A stretch of DNA of 64,000 nucleotides from CAIODY01 sp046051225 (GTDB lineage: Bacteria > Bacteroidota > Bacteroidia > Chitinophagales > CAIODY01): positions 248,001-312,000 of the forward strand of contig JBJOOR010000003.1 of NCBI GenBank assembly GCA_046051225.1. The letters are read 5' to 3'. Below the pieces are notes generated by a model. The model was not told the DNA's origin, searched no databases, and was given only the letters and a program-made list of their open reading frames with translations. This document shows positions 16,767 through 25,182 of the stretch, one piece after another. Position 1 is the stretch's first letter. Each line of letters begins with the position of its first letter. The position numbers were made by a program, and so were the translations under genes.

Positions 16767-18059
16767 TTAACTTCCACCCACTTTTTTCAATTGCAAAACT
16801 TCCATTGGTTTTAAGATACGGTGTTTGCCACGGGGCAAATCTTTTTTAGTTAGCCCAGCATACATCACACGGTCAAGCTTTTCAACGGTATAACCCAAGT
16901 GTTCAAATAATCGGCGAACGATACGATTTTTACCAATATGAATTTCAACACCTACTTGCATTGGGTCGGCAGGGTCGGGGTAGCCAATATCATTTACTTT
17001 AGCCACACCATCTTCTAATGTTACACCCATTTTTAATTCATTAAAATGTGCATCGGTTAATGGTTTATTTAATGATACATGATATATTTTACGAACCTCG
17101 AATGATGGATGTGAAAGCGTTTGAGCCAACAAACCATCATTGGTAAGCAATAATAATCCTGTGGTATTTCTATCTAATCTGCCTACCGGATATATTCTTT
17201 CGTCAGTAGTTTTTTCAACTAAATGCATCACCGTTTTTCTGCCTTTATCATCGCTGGCTGTGGTTATAAAATCTTTGGGTTTGTTTAATAAAATATAAAT
17301 AAAATTACGTGATGGAACAATTTTTTTGCCTTTGTATTTTACCACATCGGTAGGCGCTACACGGTAGCCCATTTCTTTTACCACAATATTATTTACCGTT
17401 ACTTCACCTTTTTGAATTATCATATCAGCCTTGCGCCTGGCGGCAATACCTGCATGAGCCAAGTATCTGTTTAAGCGCATATTTTCATTTGGTGCTTCTT
17501 CTTTTTTGGGTTCAAATTCTACTGCTGATTTTTTATTCAGTATAATTTTCTTTGCACCTTTTACTTCTCTTTCGGGTCTTGCTTCTTTTATTAATGGCCC
17601 ACGTTGGCGTTTTTCGTAAAATTTTGGTTCGGGCGATGTAAGCAAAATACCTTCTTCTTTTATAAATCCTTTTTTATCAAACGAGGCTTTGCTTCTACGG
17701 GGTTTGGTATTACCATCAAAACTGTTGGGCGGTTTATCTGTTTTTTTAAACGAGCCTCTTTTTTTGTTTTTATCAAATGATGATGCGCCGCTGCGTTTAT
17801 CGGCATTTTTATCTGATGATGAAAATCTTTTTTTGGTGTTGTCATCTTTTTTAAATAATGATGCACTGCGCTTGGCTTTATCATCATAGCTGCCCTCTTT
17901 GGGCTTATCATATTTTTTATCCGATGCCGAATATTTTTTCTTTGGCTCTTCGTCTTTTTTAAACGAAGGCTTTTTTTTCTTTTCGTCAAATTTAGTACTA
18001 TTGCGCTGTGTAGCACCTTTTCTGTTTTCGGTAAATGATTTTTCTTGCTTTTTCATCAA
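16767..18059 (-). CDS. Pseudouridine synthase, RsuA/RluB family, with long basic N-terminal extension
   Basis: The 430-residue product is unusually long. Residues 1 to about 190 are a low-complexity Lys/Ser/Asp/Phe-rich region built from KKDD, SFDKK and KKxSF-like pieces. The conserved part has an S4 RNA-binding domain (MRLNRYLAHAGIAARRKAD) and the catalytic block VGRLDRNTTGLLLLTNDG, whose Asp attacks uridine. By family it modifies 23S or 16S rRNA; RluB is more likely. The basic tail is probably disordered and may bind RNA. Such extensions are frequent in this phylum. Confidence 0.9.
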   Translation of the reverse strand: MMKKQEKSFTENRKGATQRNSTKFDEKKKKPSFKKDEEPKKKYSASDKKYDKPKEGSYDDKAKRSASLFKKDDNTKKRFSSSDKNADKRSGASSFDKNKKRGSFKKTDKPPNSFDGNTKPRRSKASFDKKGFIKEEGILLTSPEPKFYEKRQRGPLIKEARPEREVKGAKKIILNKKSAVEFEPKKEEAPNENMRLNRYLAHAGIAARRKADMIIQKGEVTVNNIVVKEMGYRVAPTDVVKYKGKKIVPSRNFIYILLNKPKDFITTASDDKGRKTVMHLVEKTTDERIYPVGRLDRNTTGLLLLTNDGLLAQTLSHPSFEVRKIYHVSLNKPLTDAHFNELKMGVTLEDGVAKVNDIGYPDPADPMQVGVEIHIGKNRIVRRLFEHLGYTVEKLDRVMYAGLTKKDLPRGKHRILKPMEVLQLKKVGGS

Positions 18060-18153
18060 TGGCGAAGATAGAATAATAAAACCAAAAATAAGGTAGCTTA
18101 TTCAATTTCAAAAAATACCAATTATCTTTATTGATATTAAACTTTAACGCAAT

Positions 18154-18191
18154 AAAAAAATCCCGAAGCGGCAATGCTTCGGGATTTTTGT
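18154..18191 (-). terminator. Terminator hairpin at the end of copy B
   Basis: ATCCCGAAGC and GCTTCGGGAT form the stem. Seven T follow when read on the minus strand. It is the same hairpin as after recA. Confidence 0.85.
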
Positions 18192-18325
18192 TTGGTCATT
18201 AGTCAATAGTTATCTGTTATTGGTAAAATACAATCTTGTATTCACTAATGGCTATTGACCAATTACTATTTCTTTTGCCTTAGTTAATGTTGCCATGATG
18301 TTTGTGAAAACACGAACATCGGCGC
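18154..18325 (-). repeat. Dispersed terminator-bearing element, copy B
   Basis: This is the inverted, nearly identical copy of 2752-2923: 172 bp with about four differences. It starts 9 bp after the stop of the PKD gene and reads in that gene's direction, ending in the CCCGAAGC-type hairpin. The hairpin sits beyond the 5' side of the pseudouridine synthase gene, so it separates the two transcripts. A-runs and T-runs on both sides may allow two-way termination. Confidence 0.85.
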
Positions 18326-18334
18326 AGCGCTGGC

Positions 18335-19055
18335 TTACTGCTTTGTATAGGTTTCGGTAATTTGTACAGAAGAGGATGTATAAATGCCAAATAGGTTTGT
18401 ATAATAAGTAGTAGCATTACCAGTAACATTATCTTGATAAGTAATGGTGATTGTATTGCCATTAACCACACAATTACCAGCACTAATATCGTGTGGAACA
18501 GAATTAACATTTACACTAGTAGTGTTAATTGTAAAAGGACTTGTATAGATGGTACTTGATGATACGGTGCTTGTTCCCCAACCACCAAAATTGTCAAAAT
18601 TTAAAATGTCGGCTGATGAACCTTGCGAAAGATGGCAAGTGAAAGATGGAAGTGTATATTTTGTGCCAAAACGACTGCCTACTGCTGTAACACTATAAGT
18701 ACCAACCAAACTTTGGGCATAAGTACCAACAACCACTTGCTTAGTTATGGTGTTGCTACCTGCACTGTTGCTTACCGATAAGGTTACATTAAATGTACCA
18801 CTTGTACCAAAAAGTATGTGCCACCGATTTGGCTGTACCAGGTATGCCGCCATCGCCAAAATCCCAAGCCCAAGTGGTAGGGTTGTTGGTAGAGTTATCA
18901 GTAAATTGAACTGATTTTCCAACGGTAACTGCTGTAGGCGAATAAGTATAACTTGCTACGGGTGCTACTACAACAGGTGTAGTATCTTTTTTCTTACAGC
19001 TATTTATCCCAAGGGCAAATATTGCTGTTGCTAAAATTAAAATTACTTTTTTCAT
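18335..19055 (-). pseudogene. PKD-domain lipoprotein gene with a single-base frameshift
   Basis: The ATG at 19053-19055 starts a lipoprotein signal peptide (MKKVILILATAIFALGINSC, then KKKD). A PKD domain follows with VGKSVQFTDNSTNNP and the hallmark WAWDFGDG. After SVAHTF the frame is lost, and the sequence continues in another frame as GTSGTFNVTLSVSNSAGSNT, the expected second half of PKD. One extra base in the five-A run at 18809-18813 (plus strand) explains it: four A would restore VAHTFGTSGTF. The rest (to 18335) is about 150 residues of beta-rich sequence. It is either a true frameshift, a phase-variable tract or a sequencing error. Confidence 0.8.
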
Positions 19056-19099
19056 TTTTATTGATTTGTTATTTGATTTAAAAATTGTTTGTTGTTTTG

Positions 19100-19156
19100 G
19101 TAGAGACGGGCAATTGCCCGTCTTGCTAATTGAGACGCACAATTGTGCGTCTCTAC
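19100..19156. repeat. Twin palindromes bounded by GTAGAGAC inverted ends
   Basis: Two perfect palindromes sit 8 bp apart: AGACGGGCAATTGCCCGTCT at 19104-19123, and a 22-bp one centred on CACAATTGTG at 19132-19153. Outer GTAGAGAC and GTCTCTAC make the whole 57 bp an inverted repeat. It lies between the FN3-like gene and the PKD gene and overlaps the last bases of the former. It has REP/BIME-like character; there is no T-run. Confidence 0.75.
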
Positions 19157-19839
19157 AGCCCTACACTAATTGTTATCACATTGCTCCAATTGCCCACTTG
19201 TTCGTTGTGCATGTGATAAATGGCTTTGTAGTGCCATGTTTGTGCTACGGGTTGAAACTGCATGTGGTCAATAAATTTGGTGGCAGTCGAAAAGCCAATA
19301 AATACAAAATTGCCATCGCCATGGTCGGCCCACACCTCAAAGCCCTGTGTGCCAGCTTTAGCGGCACTTACTACTGCTTTACCGCTCACAATTTCTACCT
19401 TTAAATCGGGGCGAAGGGCATTTTCATCAATATGATGGTCGGCTCCTTCAATGCCCATATTTTGCCCATCGGCTATCACATAAGCTGGGTTGGCTTTTAT
19501 AATGTTTACAATAGCTATCATTCTATCAAAAATGCCTGGCGCAGGTATTACAGCCGGCACAGGCGTAGTAGCCACATAGGCTGGCAAGCCGCCCAATGTG
19601 CCCGATGGTATGCCATTCATCAAGCTATCAATATATTGGGTTACACTAAGGTCGTATTGCTGGGTGGCTTCATCGGCATGAAAGCAATACTCTAAATACG
19701 CTGCCGAATCTATCATATCCTGTTTTTGCGCCACTGTAATACCATATTTAGCCACATAACTGGGTAAATTGGCTGCAAATAATACTAATTTTTGCAATTT
19801 GCCTGCTTTGCTTCGTGGAAGGAAATACTCTTTTGACAT
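19153..19839 (-). CDS. Helical + FN3-like protein downstream of a 21-bp repeat array (locus 1)
   Basis: The 228-residue product has no signal peptide. Residues 1 to about 140 are predicted mostly helical (LQKLVLFAANLPSYVAKYGIT, IDSAAYLEYCFHADEATQQYD, RMIAIVNIIKAN), with a Pro/Val-rich linker in the middle. Residues about 145-228 look like a fibronectin type III fold: RPDLKVEIVSGKAVVS, GFEVWADHGDGNFVFIG, WHYKAIYHMHNEQVGNWSN and a final ITISV strand. Proteins with this layout recur in Bacteroidota and have no assigned role. A 21-bp repeat array starts 65 bp upstream of its start codon, and the same arrangement occurs at 37077-38115. Confidence 0.75.
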   Translation of the reverse strand: MSKEYFLPRSKAGKLQKLVLFAANLPSYVAKYGITVAQKQDMIDSAAYLEYCFHADEATQQYDLSVTQYIDSLMNGIPSGTLGGLPAYVATTPVPAVIPAPGIFDRMIAIVNIIKANPAYVIADGQNMGIEGADHHIDENALRPDLKVEIVSGKAVVSAAKAGTQGFEVWADHGDGNFVFIGFSTATKFIDHMQFQPVAQTWHYKAIYHMHNEQVGNWSNVITISVGL

Positions 19840-19904
19840 AAATTTAATTGATTTTATTGTTTAGAAAATTGATGTTTTAGCTAACTAATTGATTACCAAC
19901 CATT

Positions 19905-20093
19905 GGAAGAACCTTACGGACGAGTAGAAATGTTCTTCGGATGAATGGAAGAACCTTACGGACGACCCGAAGGACATTACGGACGGACGGAAATGTTCTT
20001 CGGATGAACGGAAGAACCTTACGGCTGAACCGTAGAACATATTTTTCCATCCGTAGAACATTACCAACGAGCCGAAGGAAATATTTTTTCGAA
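19905..20093 (-). repeat. Array of nine degenerate 21-bp units (locus 1)
   Basis: On the plus strand nine units of exactly 21 bp run without gaps from 19905. Two unit types interleave: GGAAGAACCTTACGGACGA-like (units 1, 3, 6, and 4 in part) and GAAATGTTCTTCGGATGAA-like (units 2, 5). The last three units are more diverged. Type 1 carries GAAGAAC and type 2 carries GTTCTTC, so neighbours can pair as hairpins. Because 21 is a multiple of 3, all frames read as heptads (for example SSVRFFx and SSEEHFx on the minus strand), but I see no convincing protein. The array lies just upstream of the FN3-like gene. Confidence 0.85.
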
Positions 20094-20182
20094 AAAAATT
20101 TTTGCCGATAAATAAAATGGAGAAAACGAAGCCTAAAAAAATAGAACCAACAAAAACGTTATCTTGTTGAGTTAAAAAATTT

Positions 20183-20255
20183 ATTGCGAATTGCGAATTG
20201 CGAATTGCGAATTGCGAATTGCGAATTGCGAATTGCGAATTGCGAATTGCGAATT
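20183..20255. repeat. 7-bp tandem repeat (ATTGCGA)n
   Basis: About 10.4 perfect copies of a 7-bp unit fill 73 bp. Each unit contains the GAATTGCGAATTC-like near-palindromic core. It lies between repeat copy C and the 21-bp array, in a non-coding stretch (19840-20469). Perfect identity means a recent slippage expansion; the copy number is likely variable between strains. Confidence 0.9.
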
Positions 20256-20362
20256 TGCTGAATGATGAAGGGTGTAATGTGAAGTAAAAATCATGGGGTA
20301 GTATGAACAACAAATTTGAATACTATTTTTTATAATTCAAAATTTATTTTTTTGAATAAAAA

Positions 20363-20469
20363 AATCCCGAAACATGGCTGTTTCGGGATTTTTGTTTAGT
20401 CAATAGTTATTTGTCATTGGTAAAATACAATCTTGTATTCACTAATGACTATTGTCAAATGACCAACGA
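20363..20469 (-). repeat. Dispersed terminator-bearing element, copy C (short, diverged), with atpA terminator
   Basis: About 107 bp directly after the atpA stop match the distal part of copies A and B: the AATACAA-GA-TTGTATT palindrome, the TTGGTAA / AATAACTATTGACTAA segments and the closing hairpin. The hairpin is changed in a compensated way: the arms are CCCGAAACA and TGTTTCGGG rather than CCCGAAGC and GCTTCGGG. The proximal GCGCCGATG part is missing and a few bases are deleted. It reads in the direction of atpA and provides its terminator. Confidence 0.8.
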
Positions 20470-22053
20470 CTATTTCTTATATCGTACCATTAAATCATTT
20501 GCCACTTTTACCAAAACAGTAGTTTCGGCATCGCCAATATTGCCCTTTGCCAAAGCTGTTAATATATCGCTATGGTTTGCTTTTAAAGCGCTTAAATAAT
20601 CTTCTTCAAATTCTTTAATTTTATTTACTGGCACACCCTGCAATAAACCATTTGTACCCAAATAAATAATAGCCACCTGTTCTTGAACCGAAAACGGACT
20701 GAATTGTTTTTGTTTCAAAATTTCAACGTTACGTGCACCTTTATCTAATACTGCTTTTGTAGCAGCATCTAAATCAGACCCAAATTTTGAAAACGCTTCC
20801 AATTCACGATATTGAGCTTGGTCAAGTTTTAAAGTACCAGCCACTTTTTTCATCGATTTAATCTGTGCCGAACCACCCACACGACTAACCGAGATACCCA
20901 CGTTAATAGCTGGGCGAATACCGCTGTTGAATAAGTTTGATTCTAAGAAAATCTGACCATCAGTAATAGAAATTACGTTAGTCGGGATATATGCCGATAC
21001 GTCGCCAGCTTGTGTTTCAATGATTGGCAACGCAGTTAATGAACCACCACCTTTTACCAAATGCTTAATAGAAGCAGGTAAATCATTCATGTTTTGAGCA
21101 ATGTCATCACGAGCGATAACTTTTGCAGCACGTTCTAACAAACGGCTATGTAAATAGAATACATCACCAGGATAAGCTTCACGTCCTGGAGGTCTTCTTA
21201 ATAATAATGATACTTCACGATAAGCCACCGCTTGTTTTGATAAATCATCATACACAATTAAGGCAGGTTTACCGCAATCACGAAAAAATTCGCCAATAGC
21301 CGCACCAGCAAATGGCGCATAAAATTGAAGCGGAGCAGGCTCGGAAGCCGAAGCCGCCACCACAACAGTATAAGCCATAGCACCTTTTTCTTCTAATGTT
21401 TTTACCACTTGCGCTACTGTAGATGCTTTTTGACCACATGCTACATAAATACAAAATACAGGTTCGCCTTTATCAAAAAATTCTTTTTGATTAATAATCG
21501 TATCAATAGCAATAGTTGTTTTACCTGTTTGGCGGTCGCCAATAATCAATTCACGTTGCCCACGTCCAATAGGAATCATGGCATCAATAGCTTTAATACC
21601 TGTTTGCAATGGTTCTTTAACTGGCTGACGATAAATAACACCAGGCGCTTTACGTTCCAAAGGCATTTCATAAGTATCGCCCACTATCGGTCCTTTGCCA
21701 TCAATTGGCAATCCTAATGCATTAACCACACGACCCACAACACCATTACCCACTTTAATAGAAGCAATCTTCCCCGTTCTGCGAACTGTAGCACCCTCTT
21801 TAATGCTAGCCGCCGATCCCATCAATACCACACCCACATTATCTTCTTCAAGGTTTAATGCAATGGCTTGTACACCATTTTCAAATTCAACTAATTCGCC
21901 ATATTGCACATTGTTCAATCCAAATACACGGGCTATACCATCGCCCACCATCAATACGGTTCCTACTTCTTCTAATTGCGCCGAAGTATTAAAATTGCTT
22001 AATTGTTGGCGTAGTATCGCCGAAATTTCTTCAGGTTTAATTGCGTTGCTCAT
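20470..22053 (-). CDS. atpA: F1Fo ATP synthase alpha subunit
   Basis: This 527-residue regulatory/nucleotide-binding subunit of the F1 head has the P-loop GDRQTGKTT and the alpha signature PPGREAYPGDVFYLHSRLLERAA. I use the ATG at 22051-22053 (MSNAIKPEEISAILRQQL), the usual family start, rather than the in-frame ATG at 22140. A -7 box at 22078-22085 leaves a short leader and would lie inside the longer version. It stands alone: no atpH upstream and no atpG downstream, which is unusual because atpA is normally in the atp operon. Confidence 0.97.
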   Translation of the reverse strand: MSNAIKPEEISAILRQQLSNFNTSAQLEEVGTVLMVGDGIARVFGLNNVQYGELVEFENGVQAIALNLEEDNVGVVLMGSAASIKEGATVRRTGKIASIKVGNGVVGRVVNALGLPIDGKGPIVGDTYEMPLERKAPGVIYRQPVKEPLQTGIKAIDAMIPIGRGQRELIIGDRQTGKTTIAIDTIINQKEFFDKGEPVFCIYVACGQKASTVAQVVKTLEEKGAMAYTVVVAASASEPAPLQFYAPFAGAAIGEFFRDCGKPALIVYDDLSKQAVAYREVSLLLRRPPGREAYPGDVFYLHSRLLERAAKVIARDDIAQNMNDLPASIKHLVKGGGSLTALPIIETQAGDVSAYIPTNVISITDGQIFLESNLFNSGIRPAINVGISVSRVGGSAQIKSMKKVAGTLKLDQAQYRELEAFSKFGSDLDAATKAVLDKGARNVEILKQKQFSPFSVQEQVAIIYLGTNGLLQGVPVNKIKEFEEDYLSALKANHSDILTALAKGNIGDAETTVLVKVANDLMVRYKK

Positions 22054-22077
22054 ATAATTCAAAAATTTTTTGAGGTG

Positions 22078-22085
22078 CAAAAGTA
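22078..22085 (-). promoter_or_regulatory. -7 box of atpA
   Basis: The minus strand reads TACTTTTG, a full TAnnTTTG match 25 bp before the ATG at 22053. It argues that atpA is transcribed as its own unit. Confidence 0.5.
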
Positions 22086-22124
22086 AGCAACCAAAAGCAT
22101 ATATAAAAGGAAACAAATAATATT

Positions 22125-22132
22125 TATCTTTG
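22125..22132 (+). promoter_or_regulatory. -7 box of the glutathione peroxidase gene
   Basis: TATCTTTG fits TAnnTTTG, 28 bp before the ATG at 22160. Together with the atpA box it makes this a divergent promoter region. Confidence 0.5.
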
Positions 22133-22159
22133 TTAAACATTTAAATAAATCAATTTCAC

Positions 22160-22735
22160 ATGAAACCAAAATTATCCTTGTTTTTTGTCCTTGTTTGTGC
22201 TGTATTTTTTTTCGCTTTTAAATCTTTTAAAACTGAAAATGTATCGCCTAAATCTGTTTATGATTTTACGATGAAAGATATAGATGGCAATCCTGTATCA
22301 TTAAGTAAATATAAAGGCAGCGTAATCGTATTTATCAATGTAGCAAGCCAATGTGGCTACACCCCTCAATATGAAACTATCGAAAAGTTTTATGAAAGAT
22401 ATAAAACAAAAGGGGTTGTAGTATTAGGCTTTCCAGCTAATAATTTTATGGGACAAGAACCTGGCACCGATGCCGAAATAAAAACATTTTGTACATCAAA
22501 ATACAATGTTACTTTTCCCATGTTTTCCAAAATTTCGGTAAAAGGCGACGACATGAATCCGCTATATCAATTTCTTACCAAAAAAGAATTAAATGGTGTT
22601 ACCGATAACAGCGTTAAATGGAATTTTCATAAAATCATTGTAGATAAAACAGGCAAGGTGGTAACCGAATATGGGTCGAAAACAAAAGTAACCGATGATG
22701 GGTTTTTAAAAGCCATAGATGCTTTGTTAAAATAA
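22160..22735 (+). CDS. Glutathione peroxidase-family thiol peroxidase, exported
   Basis: The 191-residue product has an N-terminal hydrophobic segment (about 5-21) that probably exports or anchors it, followed by a complete GPx fold. The catalytic Cys65 is in NVASQCGYTPQYE; the partners are the Gln in FMGQEPG and the Trp in VKWNFHK. Using Cys rather than selenocysteine, such enzymes usually reduce peroxides with thioredoxin. The second cysteine (FCTSKYNV) could be the resolving residue. A strong terminator follows. Confidence 0.92.
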   Translation: MKPKLSLFFVLVCAVFFFAFKSFKTENVSPKSVYDFTMKDIDGNPVSLSKYKGSVIVFINVASQCGYTPQYETIEKFYERYKTKGVVVLGFPANNFMGQEPGTDAEIKTFCTSKYNVTFPMFSKISVKGDDMNPLYQFLTKKELNGVTDNSVKWNFHKIIVDKTGKVVTEYGSKTKVTDDGFLKAIDALLK

Positions 22736-22745
22736 ATTTGTCGTT

Positions 22746-22781
22746 AAAAAAGCCCACAAAAAAATTTTGTGGGCTTTTTTA
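22746..22781. terminator. Bidirectional terminator after gpx
   Basis: GCCCACAAAA and TTTTGTGGGC form a perfect 10-bp stem around AAA, with an A-run before and a T-run after. It separates gpx from the convergent receptor gene. Confidence 0.93.
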
Positions 22782-22804
22782 ATTTTACGCTTTCTGTGTT
22801 TCGG

Positions 22805-25030
22805 TTATTTCAAATTATCATCCACTTGTTGCTTCCGCCTATCAACACCCCAATTCATAAAGCATCCCACAAAAACAAAGCGGCTAGCTGTAAGCCCTAT
22901 TGCTTCTCTGTTTTGTCCGTTGGTTGAATATCTATAACCAAAAACCTGTTGATTGCCCAACGCATTTGAAACACCCAACACCAACACCGTAAAAGCTTTA
23001 CCAATATGTGTTAAATAATTAGCATTAACGCCTAATGCATTATAGGCTTGCGTTCTATCGCTCATAAAATTGCTAATAGGTTGGTTTGGATTAAAATAAG
23101 GACGACCACTTGCCCAATTATAAGTAATACCATAACCCAACATCAGCTTCGGAAAAAACTGTTTGAAAACTAAATTTAAAGTATGGGTAGCAGCAAAATC
23201 TGGTTGTACCATATCGGGGTAATAACTAAATTTTCTTTTGGTATCCAACAATGAATAACTTATCCAATAATCACAATTTTTAATTGTTTTTTTATCTCGA
23301 AGAAAAAACTCAACGCCTTTAGCATAGCCTTTTCCACCGTTATTAATATTGTTTACATCAAAGTTTTGAGCATAGGTGCCATTGGTGGTTTGTATCAGTG
23401 TAATGCTACTAAGCGGCGTTAAAATCAACGATTTATAATCTTTATAAAATGCTTCAACACGTAAAGTTTTATCGTTGTGAATGCGTTGATAATTCAACAC
23501 AAAGTGTGTAGCTTTTTCAAAATCTAAATCATGCTTTAGCAATAAATATCGGCGGTCAGATTTTTCATAAAAATCGCCATAAGCAAAACTTAATTGCGAA
23601 TTTCTTCCCAATCTATAAGCCACCGAAAGCCTTGGTGCAATATTAGATTTGTTGATGATAGAACTATATTCAAATCTTGCTCCTGGTTTTATTACTAATT
23701 TATTGTTGAAATAATATTCCATTTCGGCAAATGTTGAAACAAAATTATCGGCGTATTCATACGTCTTTACTGTTTTGCTTTGCTCAAAATTGTATTGGTA
23801 TTCGCCACCCATTCTAAATGCCGACAAAGCCCCAGTATATCTTGTAAACACTACTCTGCCTTGCGATAGCGAATTATTATTATCAATCGTTCCTAAATAA
23901 TAAGTGGTATCATTTTTTAATCCGCCAAATTTTATTTTATCATTATTGTTGCTAAAAGATGCACCAGCATTGATGTTCCAGTTAGCATTCAACATGCCAT
24001 TGTAAGTTAAATTGGTATAAACCGATTTACTATTTAAATCGAATGCTGTTTTTAAATGGTTCACATCGTTAATATCGGGGCGTTGCAAGCCCAATACATT
24101 ATTATTAGCATAAGCATAAAATTTAAGAAAGCCGCTTTTTTTCATTCGTTTTCTAAAATTCACTTCTACATTACCATTCTCGGGCATTTTTGTAAAATGA
24201 ATGTTTTGCGGCACCAATGCATAATAAGGTTGTAAATTAAAATAGCCCACACTTACGCCTGCGCTCATTTTTTGTTTTTCCCATAAATGATTTACGCCAC
24301 CGCCAATGCCTACCGAAGATAAACTAAGGCTTGTTTCAGATTGCTCCGCCAAATCTTTTGTATCTAATATTAAAGCCGATGATAAACCCTGCCCATACAA
24401 AGCGCTATAACCACCACTACTAAACGATGTGCCTTTAAATAAAAACGGATTAAATTTTCCACGTTGCGAAATATCGGGCACTGAAGTATTGTAAGGATTA
24501 CGAACCAACATACCGTCAATAAAAGTTTGTGTCTCTCTGCCTTCGCCACCTCTTACAAACAGGCCTTCTTGATTGCCAATTTGTTGTGCGCCAGGCATTG
24601 TTTTTAAAGCACCTGTTACATCGCCCTGGCTACCTGCGGTGGTTACAATATCCAACGGTGTGAAAATGGTGGCTCGTTTTTTATCGCTGGCATCAAAGCT
24701 ACCAGCAGTAATAGTTACAGCTTTTAATTCGTTAAATTTTTCTTTTAAAATAATAGATAAATTAATGGCGGCACCATTACAATTTATTTTTTGTTCATGG
24801 TTATTAAAGCCTACATAAGTTACCATTAATGTTTGTTCGCCTTTTTCTGATGTTTCAAAATTAAAAATGCCATCGGCATTTGTGGTTGCACCATCATAAC
24901 TGTCTTTTACTGATACACTAACGCCCACCAAAGCTATTTTGCCATCTGTAATTTTACCAGATAATTTAGTTTGGGCGAATGAAAGTGAGGAAATAAAAAT
25001 AGGAAGCAGAAGCAAAATTTTTTTCATCAA
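22805..25030 (-). CDS. TonB-dependent outer-membrane receptor
   Basis: The 741-residue product has a signal peptide (ending SLSFAQ), then a carboxypeptidase-regulatory-like beta domain (about 22-105), a plug domain (TAGSQGDVTGALKTMPGAQQIG... FVRGGEGRETQTFIDGM) and a beta barrel ending in a Phe-rich strand region. Such receptors import large or scarce substrates such as siderophores, B12 or glycans with TonB energy; nothing here identifies the ligand. A SusD partner is absent. A two-component pair lies directly upstream on the same strand, which may control it. Confidence 0.9.
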   Translation of the reverse strand: MMKKILLLLPIFISSLSFAQTKLSGKITDGKIALVGVSVSVKDSYDGATTNADGIFNFETSEKGEQTLMVTYVGFNNHEQKINCNGAAINLSIILKEKFNELKAVTITAGSFDASDKKRATIFTPLDIVTTAGSQGDVTGALKTMPGAQQIGNQEGLFVRGGEGRETQTFIDGMLVRNPYNTSVPDISQRGKFNPFLFKGTSFSSGGYSALYGQGLSSALILDTKDLAEQSETSLSLSSVGIGGGVNHLWEKQKMSAGVSVGYFNLQPYYALVPQNIHFTKMPENGNVEVNFRKRMKKSGFLKFYAYANNNVLGLQRPDINDVNHLKTAFDLNSKSVYTNLTYNGMLNANWNINAGASFSNNNDKIKFGGLKNDTTYYLGTIDNNNSLSQGRVVFTRYTGALSAFRMGGEYQYNFEQSKTVKTYEYADNFVSTFAEMEYYFNNKLVIKPGARFEYSSIINKSNIAPRLSVAYRLGRNSQLSFAYGDFYEKSDRRYLLLKHDLDFEKATHFVLNYQRIHNDKTLRVEAFYKDYKSLILTPLSSITLIQTTNGTYAQNFDVNNINNGGKGYAKGVEFFLRDKKTIKNCDYWISYSLLDTKRKFSYYPDMVQPDFAATHTLNLVFKQFFPKLMLGYGITYNWASGRPYFNPNQPISNFMSDRTQAYNALGVNANYLTHIGKAFTVLVLGVSNALGNQQVFGYRYSTNGQNREAIGLTASRFVFVGCFMNWGVDRRKQQVDDNLK

Positions 25031-25182
25031 TATAAATTTTGGGCAAATATAGTTCGGCTTACATTGAGATAAAAAACTTTTTTAGGTGGCTTGTAGTTTT
25101 GTGATGGTGAATGTAGGCTGGGGGAAACAAAACAGGCTACCTAGTGGGTAGCCCATTTAATATTAAAAGCGATGCAATAAAT

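Noticed and set aside
19905..20255. Possible CRISPR array
   Set aside because: Units are contiguous with no spacers, only 7 or 21 bp long, and no cas genes are present.
19885..20313. 142-residue open frame on the minus strand across the 7-bp and 21-bp repeats
   Set aside because: It stays open only because both unit lengths permit it (7-bp units cycle frames without stops; 21 is a multiple of 3). It has Arg/Phe/Ser-rich heptads and no homologous fold. Kept as a hypothesis inside the array finding, not as a gene.
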